Shown here: positions 15,100-23,561 of the stretch, piece by piece
Position numbering within the stretch: the first letter of the stretch is position 1
Layout: the number at the start of each line of letters is the position of its first letter
Source: Hydrogenovibrio sp965140365
GTDB lineage: Bacteria; Pseudomonadota; Gammaproteobacteria; Thiomicrospirales; Thiomicrospiraceae
DNA: 64,000 nucleotides
Assembly (NCBI GenBank): GCA_965140365.1
Contig: OZ223196.1
Reading direction: 5' to 3' (one strand)
Notes under the pieces: generated by a model
What the model saw: only the letters and a program-made list of their open reading frames with translations
The model's database searches: none
What the model was told of the DNA's origin: nothing
Program-made: the position numbers and the translations under genes

Positions 15100-16548
15100 T
15101 TACACCTCGTACGTTGTAGAGCTAACATTACCGCCGGAATGAATCCAATCGGTATGAAAGTATTCACCACGTGGGGCGTCGACACGTTCATAGGTGTGTG
15201 CGCCGAAATAATCGCGCTGTGCCTGTAACAAATTGGCCGGCACTCGTTCGCTGCGATAACCGTCGAAGAACGCCAAGGCGGAACTCAGCGCCGGCGTTGG
15301 AATTTGGCTTTGAATACCGAAAATCACCGCTTGGCGCCAATTGGCTTCCGCCGATTTAATGGCGTCTTCAAAGAAGGGGGCTTTCAATAGATTGGACAGG
15401 TTCGGCGACGCATCATAGGCCTTCTTGATTTCGCCCAGGAAGGTACTGCGAATAATACAACCGCCGCGCCACATCAGGGCGATGCCGCCGTAGTTCAAAT
15501 CCCAGTTGAAGTCTTTCGCCGCTTCGGACATCAACATATAACCCTGTGCATAGGAAATGATTTTCGAAGCGTAAAGTGCATCGTGAATCGCCGTTAATAT
15601 GGCTTCTTTATCGACATCCAGCGTCTTGTCGCTGCGAGGGTACAATTTAGCCGCTTCCACTCGCTCGCTTTTCAGGGCGGATAAGCAACGTGCGTAAACC
15701 GATTCGGTAATCAGCGTTAATGGCATGCCCAGTTCCAGCGAGCTGATGCCCGTCCACTTTCCGGTGCCCTTTTGACCGGCGGCATCGAGAATTTTATCGA
15801 CCAGCGGTTCGCCGTCCGCGTCTTTAAAACTCAAAATGTCGGCGGTGATTTCAATCAGGTAAGAATCCAGAACGCCTTTATTCCATTTTGCAAACACGGC
15901 TTGACATTCGTCGGCGGACATACCCAAGCCTTCTCGCATCAATTGATAGGCTTCGGTAATGAGCTGCATATCACCATATTCGATCCCGTTATGCACCATT
16001 TTGACATAATGTCCGGCCCCTTCTGGACCCACCCAGTCACAACAAGGTTCGCCATCCGATTGCGCGGCGATGGCCTGAAAAATCGGTTTCACCGACGGCC
16101 ACGCCGCCGGGTCGCCGCCCGGCATAATGGACGGCCCGTGACGCGCCCCCTCTTCCCCACCGGACACGCCGGTGCCGACAAACAGGATGCCTTTCTCTTT
16201 CAAGGATTGCGTACGTCGAGTGGAATCGGTGTATAAGGAGTTTCCGCCATCGATAATCATATCGCCCTTGTCCAGCAGCGGTAACAACTGATCGATAAAG
16301 TGGTCCACAACTTCCCCGGCCTTGACCATCAGCATCACCTTGCGGGGCGATTTCAGGCTGTTTACCAAGCCTTCAAGCGAGTCGTAGCCGGTAATGGGTT
16401 TGTCTTCCGCACGGTTTTGAATGAAGTCGTCCGTTTTCTGCTTTGAACGATTGTAAACACTGACGTGAAACCCATGATCGGCCATGTTCAAAACCAAGTT
16501 CTGGCCCATGACCGCTAACCCAACTAAACCGATATCCGCTTGAGACAT
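15100..16548 (-). CDS. gnd: 6-phosphogluconate dehydrogenase (decarboxylating)
   Basis: 482 residues, the long NADP-type form. N-terminal Rossmann motif GLVGLAVMGQNLVLNMADHG, the signature GTGVSGGEEGARHGPSIMPGG, the catalytic region VKMVHNGIEYGDMQL, and the C-terminal GGNVSSTTYEV are all present. It converts 6-phosphogluconate to ribulose-5-phosphate with release of CO2. It leads the gnd-zwf-pgl operon, with GGAGTAAAT before the ATG. In an autotroph this branch would mainly provide NADPH and break down stored glycogen; that is inference. Confidence 0.96.
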   Translation of the reverse strand: MSQADIGLVGLAVMGQNLVLNMADHGFHVSVYNRSKQKTDDFIQNRAEDKPITGYDSLEGLVNSLKSPRKVMLMVKAGEVVDHFIDQLLPLLDKGDMIIDGGNSLYTDSTRRTQSLKEKGILFVGTGVSGGEEGARHGPSIMPGGDPAAWPSVKPIFQAIAAQSDGEPCCDWVGPEGAGHYVKMVHNGIEYGDMQLITEAYQLMREGLGMSADECQAVFAKWNKGVLDSYLIEITADILSFKDADGEPLVDKILDAAGQKGTGKWTGISSLELGMPLTLITESVYARCLSALKSERVEAAKLYPRSDKTLDVDKEAILTAIHDALYASKIISYAQGYMLMSEAAKDFNWDLNYGGIALMWRGGCIIRSTFLGEIKKAYDASPNLSNLLKAPFFEDAIKSAEANWRQAVIFGIQSQIPTPALSSALAFFDGYRSERVPANLLQAQRDYFGAHTYERVDAPRGEYFHTDWIHSGGNVSSTTYEV

Positions 16549-16634
16549 ATTTACTCCAAAATGTACGCTGACAAGACGACTCCATATTAATCAATAACGG
16601 CCGTCTTAAAAAGATAGTTTTAAGAAGAATTTAT

Positions 16635-16800
16635 AAAGAGAGCTTTGCACGAGATAGTTACACGAGTAAAAATGGCTAAAATCCGTCTGATTTTTGTTGA
16701 AAAACTGGCTAATAGCTCGCTATTAGCTGCGTTTTCCGCCTCAACCAGCCAAATTTTCTCTCATTTTTTCTTCGCGTCCTACTCGTGCAAAGCTTTCATA
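16635..16800 (+). repeat. MITE-like repeat, copy A
   Basis: 166 bp with imperfect terminal inverted repeats (AAAGAGAGCTTTGCACGAG / CTCGTGCAAAGCTTTC). The core contains AAAAATGGCTAAAATC, GTTGAAAAACT, an internal palindrome GCTAATAGC..GCTATTAGC, and GCGTTTTCCGCCT. The same element occurs in opposite orientation at 19190-19376. It has no coding capacity. It sits between gnd and the tRNA operon. Confidence 0.8.
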
Positions 16801-16849
16801 AAAATTTTAAACGTTCGGCGTCAATACAAGCAAGAAACGAACCACGGAG

Positions 16850-16859
16850 CCAGGCCTGG
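16850..16859. repeat. Iterated palindrome CCAGGCCTGG (intergenic copy)
   Basis: Perfect copy followed by TCAAAA, between the MITE-like repeat and the tRNA terminator, outside any gene. Confidence 0.9.
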
Positions 16860-16906
16860 TCAAAATACGTAAAAGGAAGTCGTAATCGGACAAATGTCCG
16901 GAAATG

Positions 16907-16939
16907 AAAAAGCCCGCCTGAAAACTCAAGCGGGCTTTT
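16907..16939 (-). terminator. Terminator of the tRNA operon
   Basis: The stem AAAAGCCCGC/GCGGGCTTTT with a 12-base loop lies 6 bp beyond the last tRNA-Glu on the minus strand and is followed there by T5. Confidence 0.85.
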
Positions 16940-16944
16940 GAAAG

Positions 16945-17020
16945 TGGCGTCCCGTAGGGGAGTCGAACCCCTGTTACAGCCGTGAAAGGGCCGTGTCCTA
17001 GGCCTCTAGACGAACGGGAC
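16945..17020 (-). tRNA. tRNA-Glu (TTC)
   Basis: A 76-nt cloverleaf with GTCCCGT acceptor stem, anticodon loop CCTTTCA (anticodon TTC), T-loop GGTTCGACTCC and encoded CCA. Identical to the copy at 17198-17273. Last gene of the Ala-Glu-Gly-Glu operon. Confidence 0.97.
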
Positions 17021-17118
17021 AATGTGGATTGTCATCCGGCTTGTATTTCAACAAGCAATCAATTGAACCGGTTTCGTTCTACCGACCTAGAGGCAGACCT
17101 TTTCAATCAATTTGAATT

Positions 17119-17193
17119 TGGAGCGGGAAACGAGGATCGAACTCGCGACCCCAACCTTGGCAAGGTTGTGCTCTACCGCTGAGCTATTCCCGC
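17119..17193 (-). tRNA. tRNA-Gly (GCC)
   Basis: 75 nt with GCGGGAA acceptor stem, anticodon loop TTGCCAA (anticodon GCC), GTTCGATCC T-loop and encoded CCA. It lies between the two tRNA-Glu genes, only 4 bp from the upstream one. Confidence 0.97.
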
Positions 17194-17197
17194 ATAG

Positions 17198-17273
17198 TGG
17201 CGTCCCGTAGGGGAGTCGAACCCCTGTTACAGCCGTGAAAGGGCCGTGTCCTAGGCCTCTAGACGAACGGGAC
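17198..17273 (-). tRNA. tRNA-Glu (TTC), second copy
   Basis: 76 nt, identical in sequence to the gene at 16945-17020, with anticodon TTC and encoded CCA. Two copies close to gltX raise tRNA-Glu supply. Confidence 0.97.
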
Positions 17274-17386
17274 ACAATGTGATTAACCAAGTTAATCTGT
17301 GTCTGGATTTCTCCAGTCTCTTCTAAAATCTCATCATTTTAAGTCCGGCCTAGTGGTCTTAAAAGATTCCAGAAAAGTATCAGAAT

Positions 17387-17462
17387 TGGTGGAGCTAAGC
17401 GGGATCGAACCGCTGACCTCAACACTGCCAGTGTTGCGCTCTCCCAGCTGAGCTATAGCCCC
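17387..17462 (-). tRNA. tRNA-Ala (GGC)
   Basis: 76 nt beginning GGGGCTATAGCTCAGCTGGG, anticodon loop CTGGCAG (anticodon GGC), T-loop GGTTCGATCCC and encoded CCA. First gene of the operon, about 20 bp after a consensus-like promoter. Confidence 0.97.
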
Positions 17463-17480
17463 TCAAGCTGATGAGCGCGT

Positions 17481-17508
17481 ATTATATAGAACTTATCGAA
17501 ACGGTCAA
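17481..17508 (-). promoter_or_regulatory. Sigma-70 promoter of the tRNA operon
   Basis: On the minus strand, TTGACC (17508-17503) and TATAAT (17486-17481) are separated by 16 bp. The discriminator ACGCGC after the -10 is GC-rich, a feature of stable-RNA promoters repressed by ppGpp and DksA. Both relA and a dksA homologue are in this window. Confidence 0.85.
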
Positions 17509-17569
17509 GACTTTTTTAATAAAAATGCCATATTATTTTGACCGATTCGCACCGCGCCCGCCCTGCTGT

Positions 17570-18982
17570 TTAAGCGTTCTGCTTTCGGGTTTCGATGGCC
17601 TGTAACGCTAAGTCTATACGGGCAATACATTTTTCCTGCCCGATCAATTCCGCCGTGGCATCAATCGACGGCGATTGACCGCCACCGGTAATGGCCACTC
17701 GCAATGGCATTCCGACTTTGCCCATGCCCACATCCAACTCGGAAGCGGCTTCCTGAATGGCGGCGTGAATGGTTTCCGTCTTCCAATCGGATAACGCCGC
17801 AAATTTTTGTTGTACCAAGCGCAACGGTTCTTCCGCCACCGGTCGAAGATGCTTTTTCGCGGCACCGGCTTCAAACTCGGTGAAATCCTGATAGAAATAG
17901 GTCGCGCCATCTGCCATCTCAATTAAGGTACGGGCACGTTCGCGTAACAAGTCAGCGATTTTTGACAACGCTGGGCCTTGCGATACATCCAAACCCTTCT
18001 CTTCCATAAACGGCGTCAAATGCGACACCAAATTGTCAATGTCGGTGGTTTGAATGTGCTGTTGGTTAATCCATAGCAGCTTTTCGGTATTGAACGTCGA
18101 AGGCGAAGAGTTCACGCTTTCCAGGTCAAACAATTCCACCATCTGCGGAACAGTGAAGATTTCCTGATCCTTATAAGACCAGCCCAAACGCACCAGATAA
18201 TTCAACAAGGCTTCTGGAAGAAACCCTTCTTCTTTATATTGTAAAACCGACACCGCGCCGTGGCGTTTGGATAAACGACTGCCGTCTTCGCCCAACACCA
18301 TTGGAATATGCGCGAACTTCGGCACTTCCGCGCCCAAGGCTTTATAAAGGTTGATTTGTCTGGGGGTGTTGTTGACGTGGTCGTCACCGCGAATCACGTG
18401 CGTCATGCCCATATCCCAGTCATCCACCACCACCGTCAGATTGTACGTCGGCGTGCCGTCGGAGCGTGCAATAATCAAATCATCCAGTTCCGAGTTGGAC
18501 ACCACGATTTGCCCCTTGACCAAATCGTCAATCACCACTTCGCCGTCGGTTGGGTTCTTAAAACGCACCACGGGGTTAACCCCTTCCGGTGGTGTGCCGG
18601 TAAAGCAACGGTAACGCCCATCGTAACGCGGTTTTTCACCACGGGCTTTTTGTTGCTCGCGCATTTCGTCCAGCTCTTCCGGTGACGCATAGCAGTAATA
18701 AGCCAAATCACGGTCCAGTAAATCCTGAATGACGGCTTTATAACGATCAAAACGCTCTGTCTGATAAACCGGCCCTTCGTCGTAATCCAGCCCAAGCCAT
18801 TCCATACCGTCTAAAATCGCCTGGACGGATTCCTGAGTGGAGCGCTCCAAATCGGTATCTTCGATACGCAGGATGAACTGACCCTTATTTTGTCTGGCAT
18901 ACAACCAGGAAAACAAGGCCGTGCGAACGCCACCAATGTGTAGATAACCGGTCGGGCTGGGGGCAAAACGAGTTTTGATCAC
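17570..18982 (-). CDS. gltX: Glutamyl-tRNA synthetase
   Basis: 470 residues, a discriminating-type class I synthetase. The HIGH motif appears as SPTGYLHIGGVRTALFSW near residue 10 and the KMSKS equivalent as GSRLSKRHGAVSV near 240. It charges tRNA-Glu, whose two genes lie just downstream on the same strand. The gap of about 108 bp contains the separate tRNA promoter. It is not a GluQ-type fragment, since the anticodon-binding C-terminal domain is present. Confidence 0.97.
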   Translation of the reverse strand: MIKTRFAPSPTGYLHIGGVRTALFSWLYARQNKGQFILRIEDTDLERSTQESVQAILDGMEWLGLDYDEGPVYQTERFDRYKAVIQDLLDRDLAYYCYASPEELDEMREQQKARGEKPRYDGRYRCFTGTPPEGVNPVVRFKNPTDGEVVIDDLVKGQIVVSNSELDDLIIARSDGTPTYNLTVVVDDWDMGMTHVIRGDDHVNNTPRQINLYKALGAEVPKFAHIPMVLGEDGSRLSKRHGAVSVLQYKEEGFLPEALLNYLVRLGWSYKDQEIFTVPQMVELFDLESVNSSPSTFNTEKLLWINQQHIQTTDIDNLVSHLTPFMEEKGLDVSQGPALSKIADLLRERARTLIEMADGATYFYQDFTEFEAGAAKKHLRPVAEEPLRLVQQKFAALSDWKTETIHAAIQEAASELDVGMGKVGMPLRVAITGGGQSPSIDATAELIGQEKCIARIDLALQAIETRKQNA

Positions 18983-19189
18983 GAAAATCTCCTAATGTCA
19001 TTCGTTCGTCTTTGACGGATGTTTGAGTCAATCTGGCCGTAAAGACAACGGTTCAAAAATGTCGACTTATTATAAAGGGAATGCCGATGCGATTGGAGGG
19101 GGAATTTCATTTAAAGAATTTTAAAGACTCGGCGACTGTACCGGAAAGTGTTTACGGAAATTCCCCGGCGATTGTTTCAATGAAAACTC

Positions 19190-19376
19190 TAAGAGAGCTT
19201 TGCTCGGGTGGGACGCGCGTAAAAAATGAGATAAAAATTTTTTTGAATTAGGCGGAAAACGAAGCGAATAGCTGGCTATTAACGAGTTTTTCAACGACAT
19301 TCAGGAAGATTTTAGCCATTTTTAGCCGTGTATCCATCGCGTGTTTATGCCCTTTGGGTGCAAAGCTCTCTTTAAG
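19190..19376 (-). repeat. MITE-like repeat, copy B (inverted relative to copy A)
   Basis: About 187 bp with ends TAAGAGAGCTTTGCTCGGG and GGGTGCAAAGCTCTCTTTA. Its reverse complement aligns with copy A at 16635-16800 over nearly the full length (shared blocks AAAAATGGCTAAAATC, GTTGAAAAACT, GCGTTTTCCGCCT, TCTCATTTTTT). Differences are one insertion of about 20 bp near the start and scattered substitutions. It lies in the otherwise empty stretch between gltX and the FMN oxidoreductase (18983-19465). Confidence 0.8.
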
Positions 19377-19440
19377 ACATTATACTAAGCTCAGCCATCT
19401 CTCGTGACATAGCTTTGTTTTGCGCGAGAATACATAATGA

Positions 19441-19450
19441 CCAGGCCTGG
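19441..19450. repeat. Iterated palindrome CCAGGCCTGG at a ribosome-binding site
   Basis: Perfect copy directly abutting the AGGAGAG ribosome-binding site of the FMN oxidoreductase gene, where mRNA folding of the palindrome could affect translation. Confidence 0.9.
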
Positions 19451-19465
19451 AGGAGAGAAAACAAC

Positions 19466-21052
19466 ATGAGAACAACGCGAAAATTGTTTATGGGGACATC
19501 GGCGGTCCTGGCAATCGCTGTTACGGCGGCATCGGCCGTTTGGGCACAAGCCGCTTATTTATGGCTTCTGGTCGGCCCATTTATTCTGCTCGGTGTTTAC
19601 GACATGTGGCAGAAAAAACACACTCTACTCAGGCTCTACCCCGTTCTCGGTCATATACGTTATATTTTCGAATCCATTCGTCCGGAAATTCAACAATATT
19701 TTGTCGAAAGTGAAACCAACGGCAAGCCGGTACCACGCGAATTTCGTTCTTTGATTTATCAGCGCGCCAAAGGCGTAATCGACACCCGCCCGTTCGGCAC
19801 CATTTTCGATACCTATCGAGTCGGCTACGAATGGATTAAACACTCTCTGAAACCCCAAAGCGTTCCGGAAGTTCAAAAGCGTGAGCTGGTTGGCGAAAAA
19901 AACTGCGCCAAACCCTACGCCGCTTCGCACCTAAATATTTCCGCCATGAGTTTTGGAGCTCTGAGCAAACATGCCATTATCGCATTGAACCGTGCCGCCA
20001 AAATGGGCGACTTCTACCATAACACCGGTGAAGGCGGCTTAACCGACTACCACTTGCAGGAAGGCGGTGACCTAGTCTGGCAAATCGGCACAGGATATTT
20101 TTCCTGCCGAACTCGTGACGGCGATTTTGACCGCGAAATGTTTGCCGAAAAGTCCAAACTCGATCAGGTCAAAATGATTGAAATCAAACTCTCGCAAGGC
20201 GCCAAACCGGCACATGGCGGCGTACTTCCGGCCGATAAGGTCACTGCGGAAATTGCCAAAATCCGTATTGTGCCAGAAGGTCAGGACGTCATCTCCCCTC
20301 CCACTCACAGCGCCTTTACGACACCGGTTGGCCTGTTACAGTTTGTCTCGCAACTTCGCGAACTTTCCGGCGGCAAACCGGTGGGGTTTAAACTGTGTAT
20401 TGGCGAACCCAGCGAATTTATCGCCATCTGTAAAGCCATGGTCGAAACTGGCTTAACGCCGGACTTCATCACCGTCGACGGTGCCGAAGGTGGCACGGGC
20501 GCAGCCCCCATCGAGTTCACCAATTCAGTGGGCACCCCTTTGCGGGAAGCTTTGCATTTTGTGAACACCACACTGGTCGGTTTCGGGTTGCGCGACGACA
20601 TTAAAATCATCGCTTCGGGCAAATCCTTTTCGGCGGCGCATTTACTCGGCTTGCTGGCCCTGGGCGCGGACATGGTCAACTCCGCACGCGGCATGATGTT
20701 TTCGTTGGGCTGTGTGCAGTCCAGAAGTTGCCACAACAACACCTGCCCAACGGGTGTAGCGACTCAGGACCCGGAACGTTATAAGCATTTAGATATCGAT
20801 GATAAAAGCCAGCGCGTGGCGCGCTATCATGCCTCGGTCATCCATAACTTGATGCACTTGTCTGCGGCCACCGGGCTACGTCGCCCTAACGATATTTCAC
20901 CCAGCCAAATTATGCGCCGTGTCAGTGAAACCGAAGTGAAAAGTTATCAAGAAATTTTCCCGCCATTGGAAAAAGGCTGCTTATTGAAAGCGGAAACGGT
21001 TCCCGCCAATTTCCGCCAGGCCTGGCAAGCCGCCAGTGCCTATGAGTGGTGA
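19466..21052 (+). CDS. FMN-binding glutamate synthase-like oxidoreductase, membrane-anchored
   Basis: 528 residues from the ATG at 19466, chosen because AGGAGAG lies 9 bases upstream; a longer frame opens at 19415. Two N-terminal hydrophobic helices (AVLAIAVTAASAVWAQAAYL, LLVGPFILLGVYDM) are followed by the FMN barrel of glutamate synthase large subunit: ISAMSFGALSKHA, GEGGLTDYHL, VDGAEGGTGAAPIEF. The Cys cluster CVQSRSCHNNTCPTGVATQ can hold a 3Fe-4S centre. It lacks the glutaminase domain, so its substrate is unknown; ferredoxin-linked oxidation of an amino compound is possible. CCAGGCCTGG at 21016 is read as Gln-Ala-Trp. Confidence 0.88.
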   Translation: MRTTRKLFMGTSAVLAIAVTAASAVWAQAAYLWLLVGPFILLGVYDMWQKKHTLLRLYPVLGHIRYIFESIRPEIQQYFVESETNGKPVPREFRSLIYQRAKGVIDTRPFGTIFDTYRVGYEWIKHSLKPQSVPEVQKRELVGEKNCAKPYAASHLNISAMSFGALSKHAIIALNRAAKMGDFYHNTGEGGLTDYHLQEGGDLVWQIGTGYFSCRTRDGDFDREMFAEKSKLDQVKMIEIKLSQGAKPAHGGVLPADKVTAEIAKIRIVPEGQDVISPPTHSAFTTPVGLLQFVSQLRELSGGKPVGFKLCIGEPSEFIAICKAMVETGLTPDFITVDGAEGGTGAAPIEFTNSVGTPLREALHFVNTTLVGFGLRDDIKIIASGKSFSAAHLLGLLALGADMVNSARGMMFSLGCVQSRSCHNNTCPTGVATQDPERYKHLDIDDKSQRVARYHASVIHNLMHLSAATGLRRPNDISPSQIMRRVSETEVKSYQEIFPPLEKGCLLKAETVPANFRQAWQAASAYEW

Positions 21053-21095
21053 TGGACGTCAAACCATTTAATATGAAGTAACCATTCTGAAACGA

Positions 21096-21125
21096 CCAAA
21101 AGGGGCTTTTAAAAGCCCTTTTGTA
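21096..21125. terminator. Terminator after the FMN oxidoreductase
   Basis: A near-perfect palindrome AAAAGGGGCTTTTAAAAGCCC plus CTTTT, followed by a T-rich stretch, 45 bp after the stop. Confidence 0.75.
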
Positions 21126-21196
21126 TTTTAAAACCCATTTTGACGAGTTCCTCAGCCAAGCTCTCATTTAAAAACAAACCAAGGAAAATCATCTCT

Positions 21197-23002
21197 ATGC
21201 CGGACATACGTTATCGAATCGCCCCTGCCAACCCCAATGCCCATTTATTCCATGTTGAACTGGAAATCGACCAACCGGAAGTTGACGGGCAATCACTCAG
21301 CCTGCCGAACTGGATTCCCGGCAGTTATTTGATTCGAGACTTTTCCAAGCACCTGAACGACCTGCAAGCTGAAACCGCAAGCGGTGAACCTTTGCAAATC
21401 ACGCCGCTTGAAAAATCCCACTGGCAAGTCGCGCCGCATAACGGGCCAATCAAAGTGCAATACAATGTGTACGCCTGGGATTTATCCGTCCGTGGCGCGC
21501 ACTTTGACCAAACGCACGCTTTTTTCAATGGCACTTCGGTGTTTCTGGCGGTGGATGGCCAACGTGACCAGGCCTGCTCGGTGGAGATTGCTCCGTCGCC
21601 CTATTCGGAAGCGGAAAACTGGCGTGTTGCCACCACCCTGCCACCGGAAAACATCAATGAACACGGCTTCGGCTTATACCGCGCCGACAATTATTTAACG
21701 CTGATCGATTATCCGGTGGAAATGGGGCTCTTCCATTTACTGGAATTCGAAGCCTGCGGGATTCCGCACCAAATCGCCTTCACCGGCAAAATCGAATTTC
21801 ATTGCATCGACAAAAAACAACTGCTGGACGATTTAACCCGCATCTGCGAAACCGAGCTGAAACTGTTCGGTCAGCCTTACCCGATTGAACGCTATCTTTT
21901 CCAAGTCACCGTCACCGAAAAAGACTACGGCGGTTTGGAACACCGCGACTCCACGGCACTCATCTGCGCACGCAGTGACCTGCCTTACTTAAACGACAAC
22001 AAACGCAGCGACGGTTACATTCAGTTTCTGGAACTCTGCTCGCACGAATATTTCCACACCTGGAACGTCAAACGCATCCAGCCTGAAATCTATCAAACCG
22101 CGTCATTGAAGGAGCCGGTTTACACCAACCAACTCTGGTGGTTTGAAGGCATCACCTCCTTCTACGATGCCCAGATTTTGCACCGCGCCGGTATTCTCGA
22201 ACACGACAGTTACTTGAACCAGCTCGCCAAAGAAATGACCCGTGTGTATCGCATGCCGGGCCGTTTCAAACAATCCGTGGCGGAATCCAGCTTTTTGACC
22301 TGGACCAAGTTCTACCAACAGGACGAAAACGCCCCCAATGCCATTGTCAGTTATTACACCAAAGGCAGTTTGATTGCGCTTGGGCTGGATTTGACCATCC
22401 GTGCCGAAACCCAAAACGCCAAATCACTGGACGACGTGTTACTGACCTTGTGGCGTGAATACGGTGCCACCGGAAAAGGCTTACAGGAAGGCGAAATCGA
22501 ATCCATTTGCGAGCGTGCTTCCGGTTTGGATTTAAAAGACTTTTTCCAACGTTATCTGTTCGGCACCGAAGACCTGCCGTTTGAAAGCCTGTTCGCCAAA
22601 TTCGGCATCGACTTCACCTTGCGCCCGGCCACCAACGCCAAAGACACCGGCGGCAAAACCGAGCAAAAAAGCTTCCCGCCGCAGTTGGGCGCCAACTTGG
22701 CCAATACCGAACATCAAACCGTCAAACTCACTCATGTCTGGAACGAACAATCCGCCGGGCAAGCCGGTTTAGCGGCTGGTGACGAAATCATCGCCCTGAG
22801 CGGTTTCAAAATGGCTTCCGTTCAAGCACTGGAAAGTTATCTGGCGCGTCAGGACATAGGAGACGACATCCCCTGCCACTATTTCCGCCGCGACGAACTG
22901 CATGAAACCGTCATACATCTGTACGAACCACCCTGCGACAGGGTATTATTGGAACCGGCGTTGAAAAAACCGGATGAGGCCTTAGAATGGATGAGCAAAT
23001 AA
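21197..23002 (+). CDS. M61-family metallopeptidase with PDZ domain
   Basis: 601 residues from the ATG at 21197 (AAGGAAAA upstream); an in-frame start at 21140 would add 19 residues. The N-terminal beta domain contains SLPNWIPGSYLIRDFSKHL, typical of M61. The catalytic HExxH is in CSHEYFHTWNVKRIQP, with the third ligand in WWFEGITSFYDAQIL. A C-terminal PDZ domain is seen around QAGLAAGDEIIALSGFKMAS. No signal peptide is visible, so a cytoplasmic aminopeptidase is suggested. The last 16 bp overlap slyX. A CCAGGCCTGC variant is at 21568. Confidence 0.92.
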   Translation: MPDIRYRIAPANPNAHLFHVELEIDQPEVDGQSLSLPNWIPGSYLIRDFSKHLNDLQAETASGEPLQITPLEKSHWQVAPHNGPIKVQYNVYAWDLSVRGAHFDQTHAFFNGTSVFLAVDGQRDQACSVEIAPSPYSEAENWRVATTLPPENINEHGFGLYRADNYLTLIDYPVEMGLFHLLEFEACGIPHQIAFTGKIEFHCIDKKQLLDDLTRICETELKLFGQPYPIERYLFQVTVTEKDYGGLEHRDSTALICARSDLPYLNDNKRSDGYIQFLELCSHEYFHTWNVKRIQPEIYQTASLKEPVYTNQLWWFEGITSFYDAQILHRAGILEHDSYLNQLAKEMTRVYRMPGRFKQSVAESSFLTWTKFYQQDENAPNAIVSYYTKGSLIALGLDLTIRAETQNAKSLDDVLLTLWREYGATGKGLQEGEIESICERASGLDLKDFFQRYLFGTEDLPFESLFAKFGIDFTLRPATNAKDTGGKTEQKSFPPQLGANLANTEHQTVKLTHVWNEQSAGQAGLAAGDEIIALSGFKMASVQALESYLARQDIGDDIPCHYFRRDELHETVIHLYEPPCDRVLLEPALKKPDEALEWMSK

Positions 23003-23232
23003 ATCAACAACTGATTGATTTAACCGATAAAATACATCACCTGGAAGTCAGCTCGGCTTACCAGGAAGATGTCATCGAGCATCTCAATAAAACACTGGGT
23101 AAACAACATCAGGAAATACAGCTTCTGCAAACGCAGGTAAAAGTATTGTCCGACTATATCAAACAACTCAAATACGAAATCGGCAGCGACATCAAATTGC
23201 CCAGCGAAGAAGTCCCGCCACCGCACTACTGA
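22987..23232 (+). CDS. slyX: SlyX-family protein
   Basis: 81-residue coiled-coil protein. The N-terminal two-thirds is a continuous heptad helix (IDLTDKIHHLEVSSAYQED, IEHLNKTLGKQHQEIQLL) and the end PPPHY is the family signature. It overlaps the M61 gene by 16 bp, implying coupled translation. Its biochemical role is not established in the family. Confidence 0.93.
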   Translation: MDEQINQQLIDLTDKIHHLEVSSAYQEDVIEHLNKTLGKQHQEIQLLQTQVKVLSDYIKQLKYEIGSDIKLPSEEVPPPHY

Positions 23233-23248
23233 AACAGGAAAAAACAAG

Positions 23249-23506
23249 ATGAAAACAAAATCCCTACTCTTCAGCGCCCTACTGATCTTAACCGCCAGTG
23301 CTCAAGTTTACGCCGTCGATTACGGCAAACTGGCCGAGTCGGTCGATAAACAAAAAGCCGTGGAATCGGTGGATCAGGAAAAGGCCACGGAAGCCCTGTC
23401 GGCCAAAGACGGCGTGGATTATCAAAAAGCCTACGAATCCGTCGATAAAGGCAAAGCCAAAGATTCCGTGGACATGGAAAAAGCTAAATCCGCTTTCGGG
23501 TTTTAA
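23249..23506 (+). CDS. Small secreted protein with SVDxxKA repeats
   Basis: 85 residues. A signal peptide (MKTKSLLFSALLILTASAQVYA) is followed by about 60 residues built of a degenerate repeat: ESVDKQKA, ESVDQEKA, then YESVDKGKA, DSVDMEKA, separated by roughly 8-12 residues. The mature peptide is highly charged and helical. AGGAAAAAAC precedes the ATG and it follows slyX by 16 bp. I do not recognise a family. A periplasmic structural or chaperone-like peptide is possible. Confidence 0.75.
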   Translation: MKTKSLLFSALLILTASAQVYAVDYGKLAESVDKQKAVESVDQEKATEALSAKDGVDYQKAYESVDKGKAKDSVDMEKAKSAFGF

Positions 23507-23529
23507 ATTCCAGCACCCACTCAAATCAT

Positions 23530-23555
23530 AAAAACCACCAGGCCTGGTGGTTTTT
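23530..23555. terminator. Terminator with CCAGGCCTGG as stem core
   Basis: AAAAACCACCAGGCCTGGTGG followed by TTTTT: a perfect palindrome in which CCAGGCCTGG (23538-23547) forms the stem tip. It serves the slyX operon and the converging transporter gene. Confidence 0.88.
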
Positions 23556-23561
23556 GCGTTT

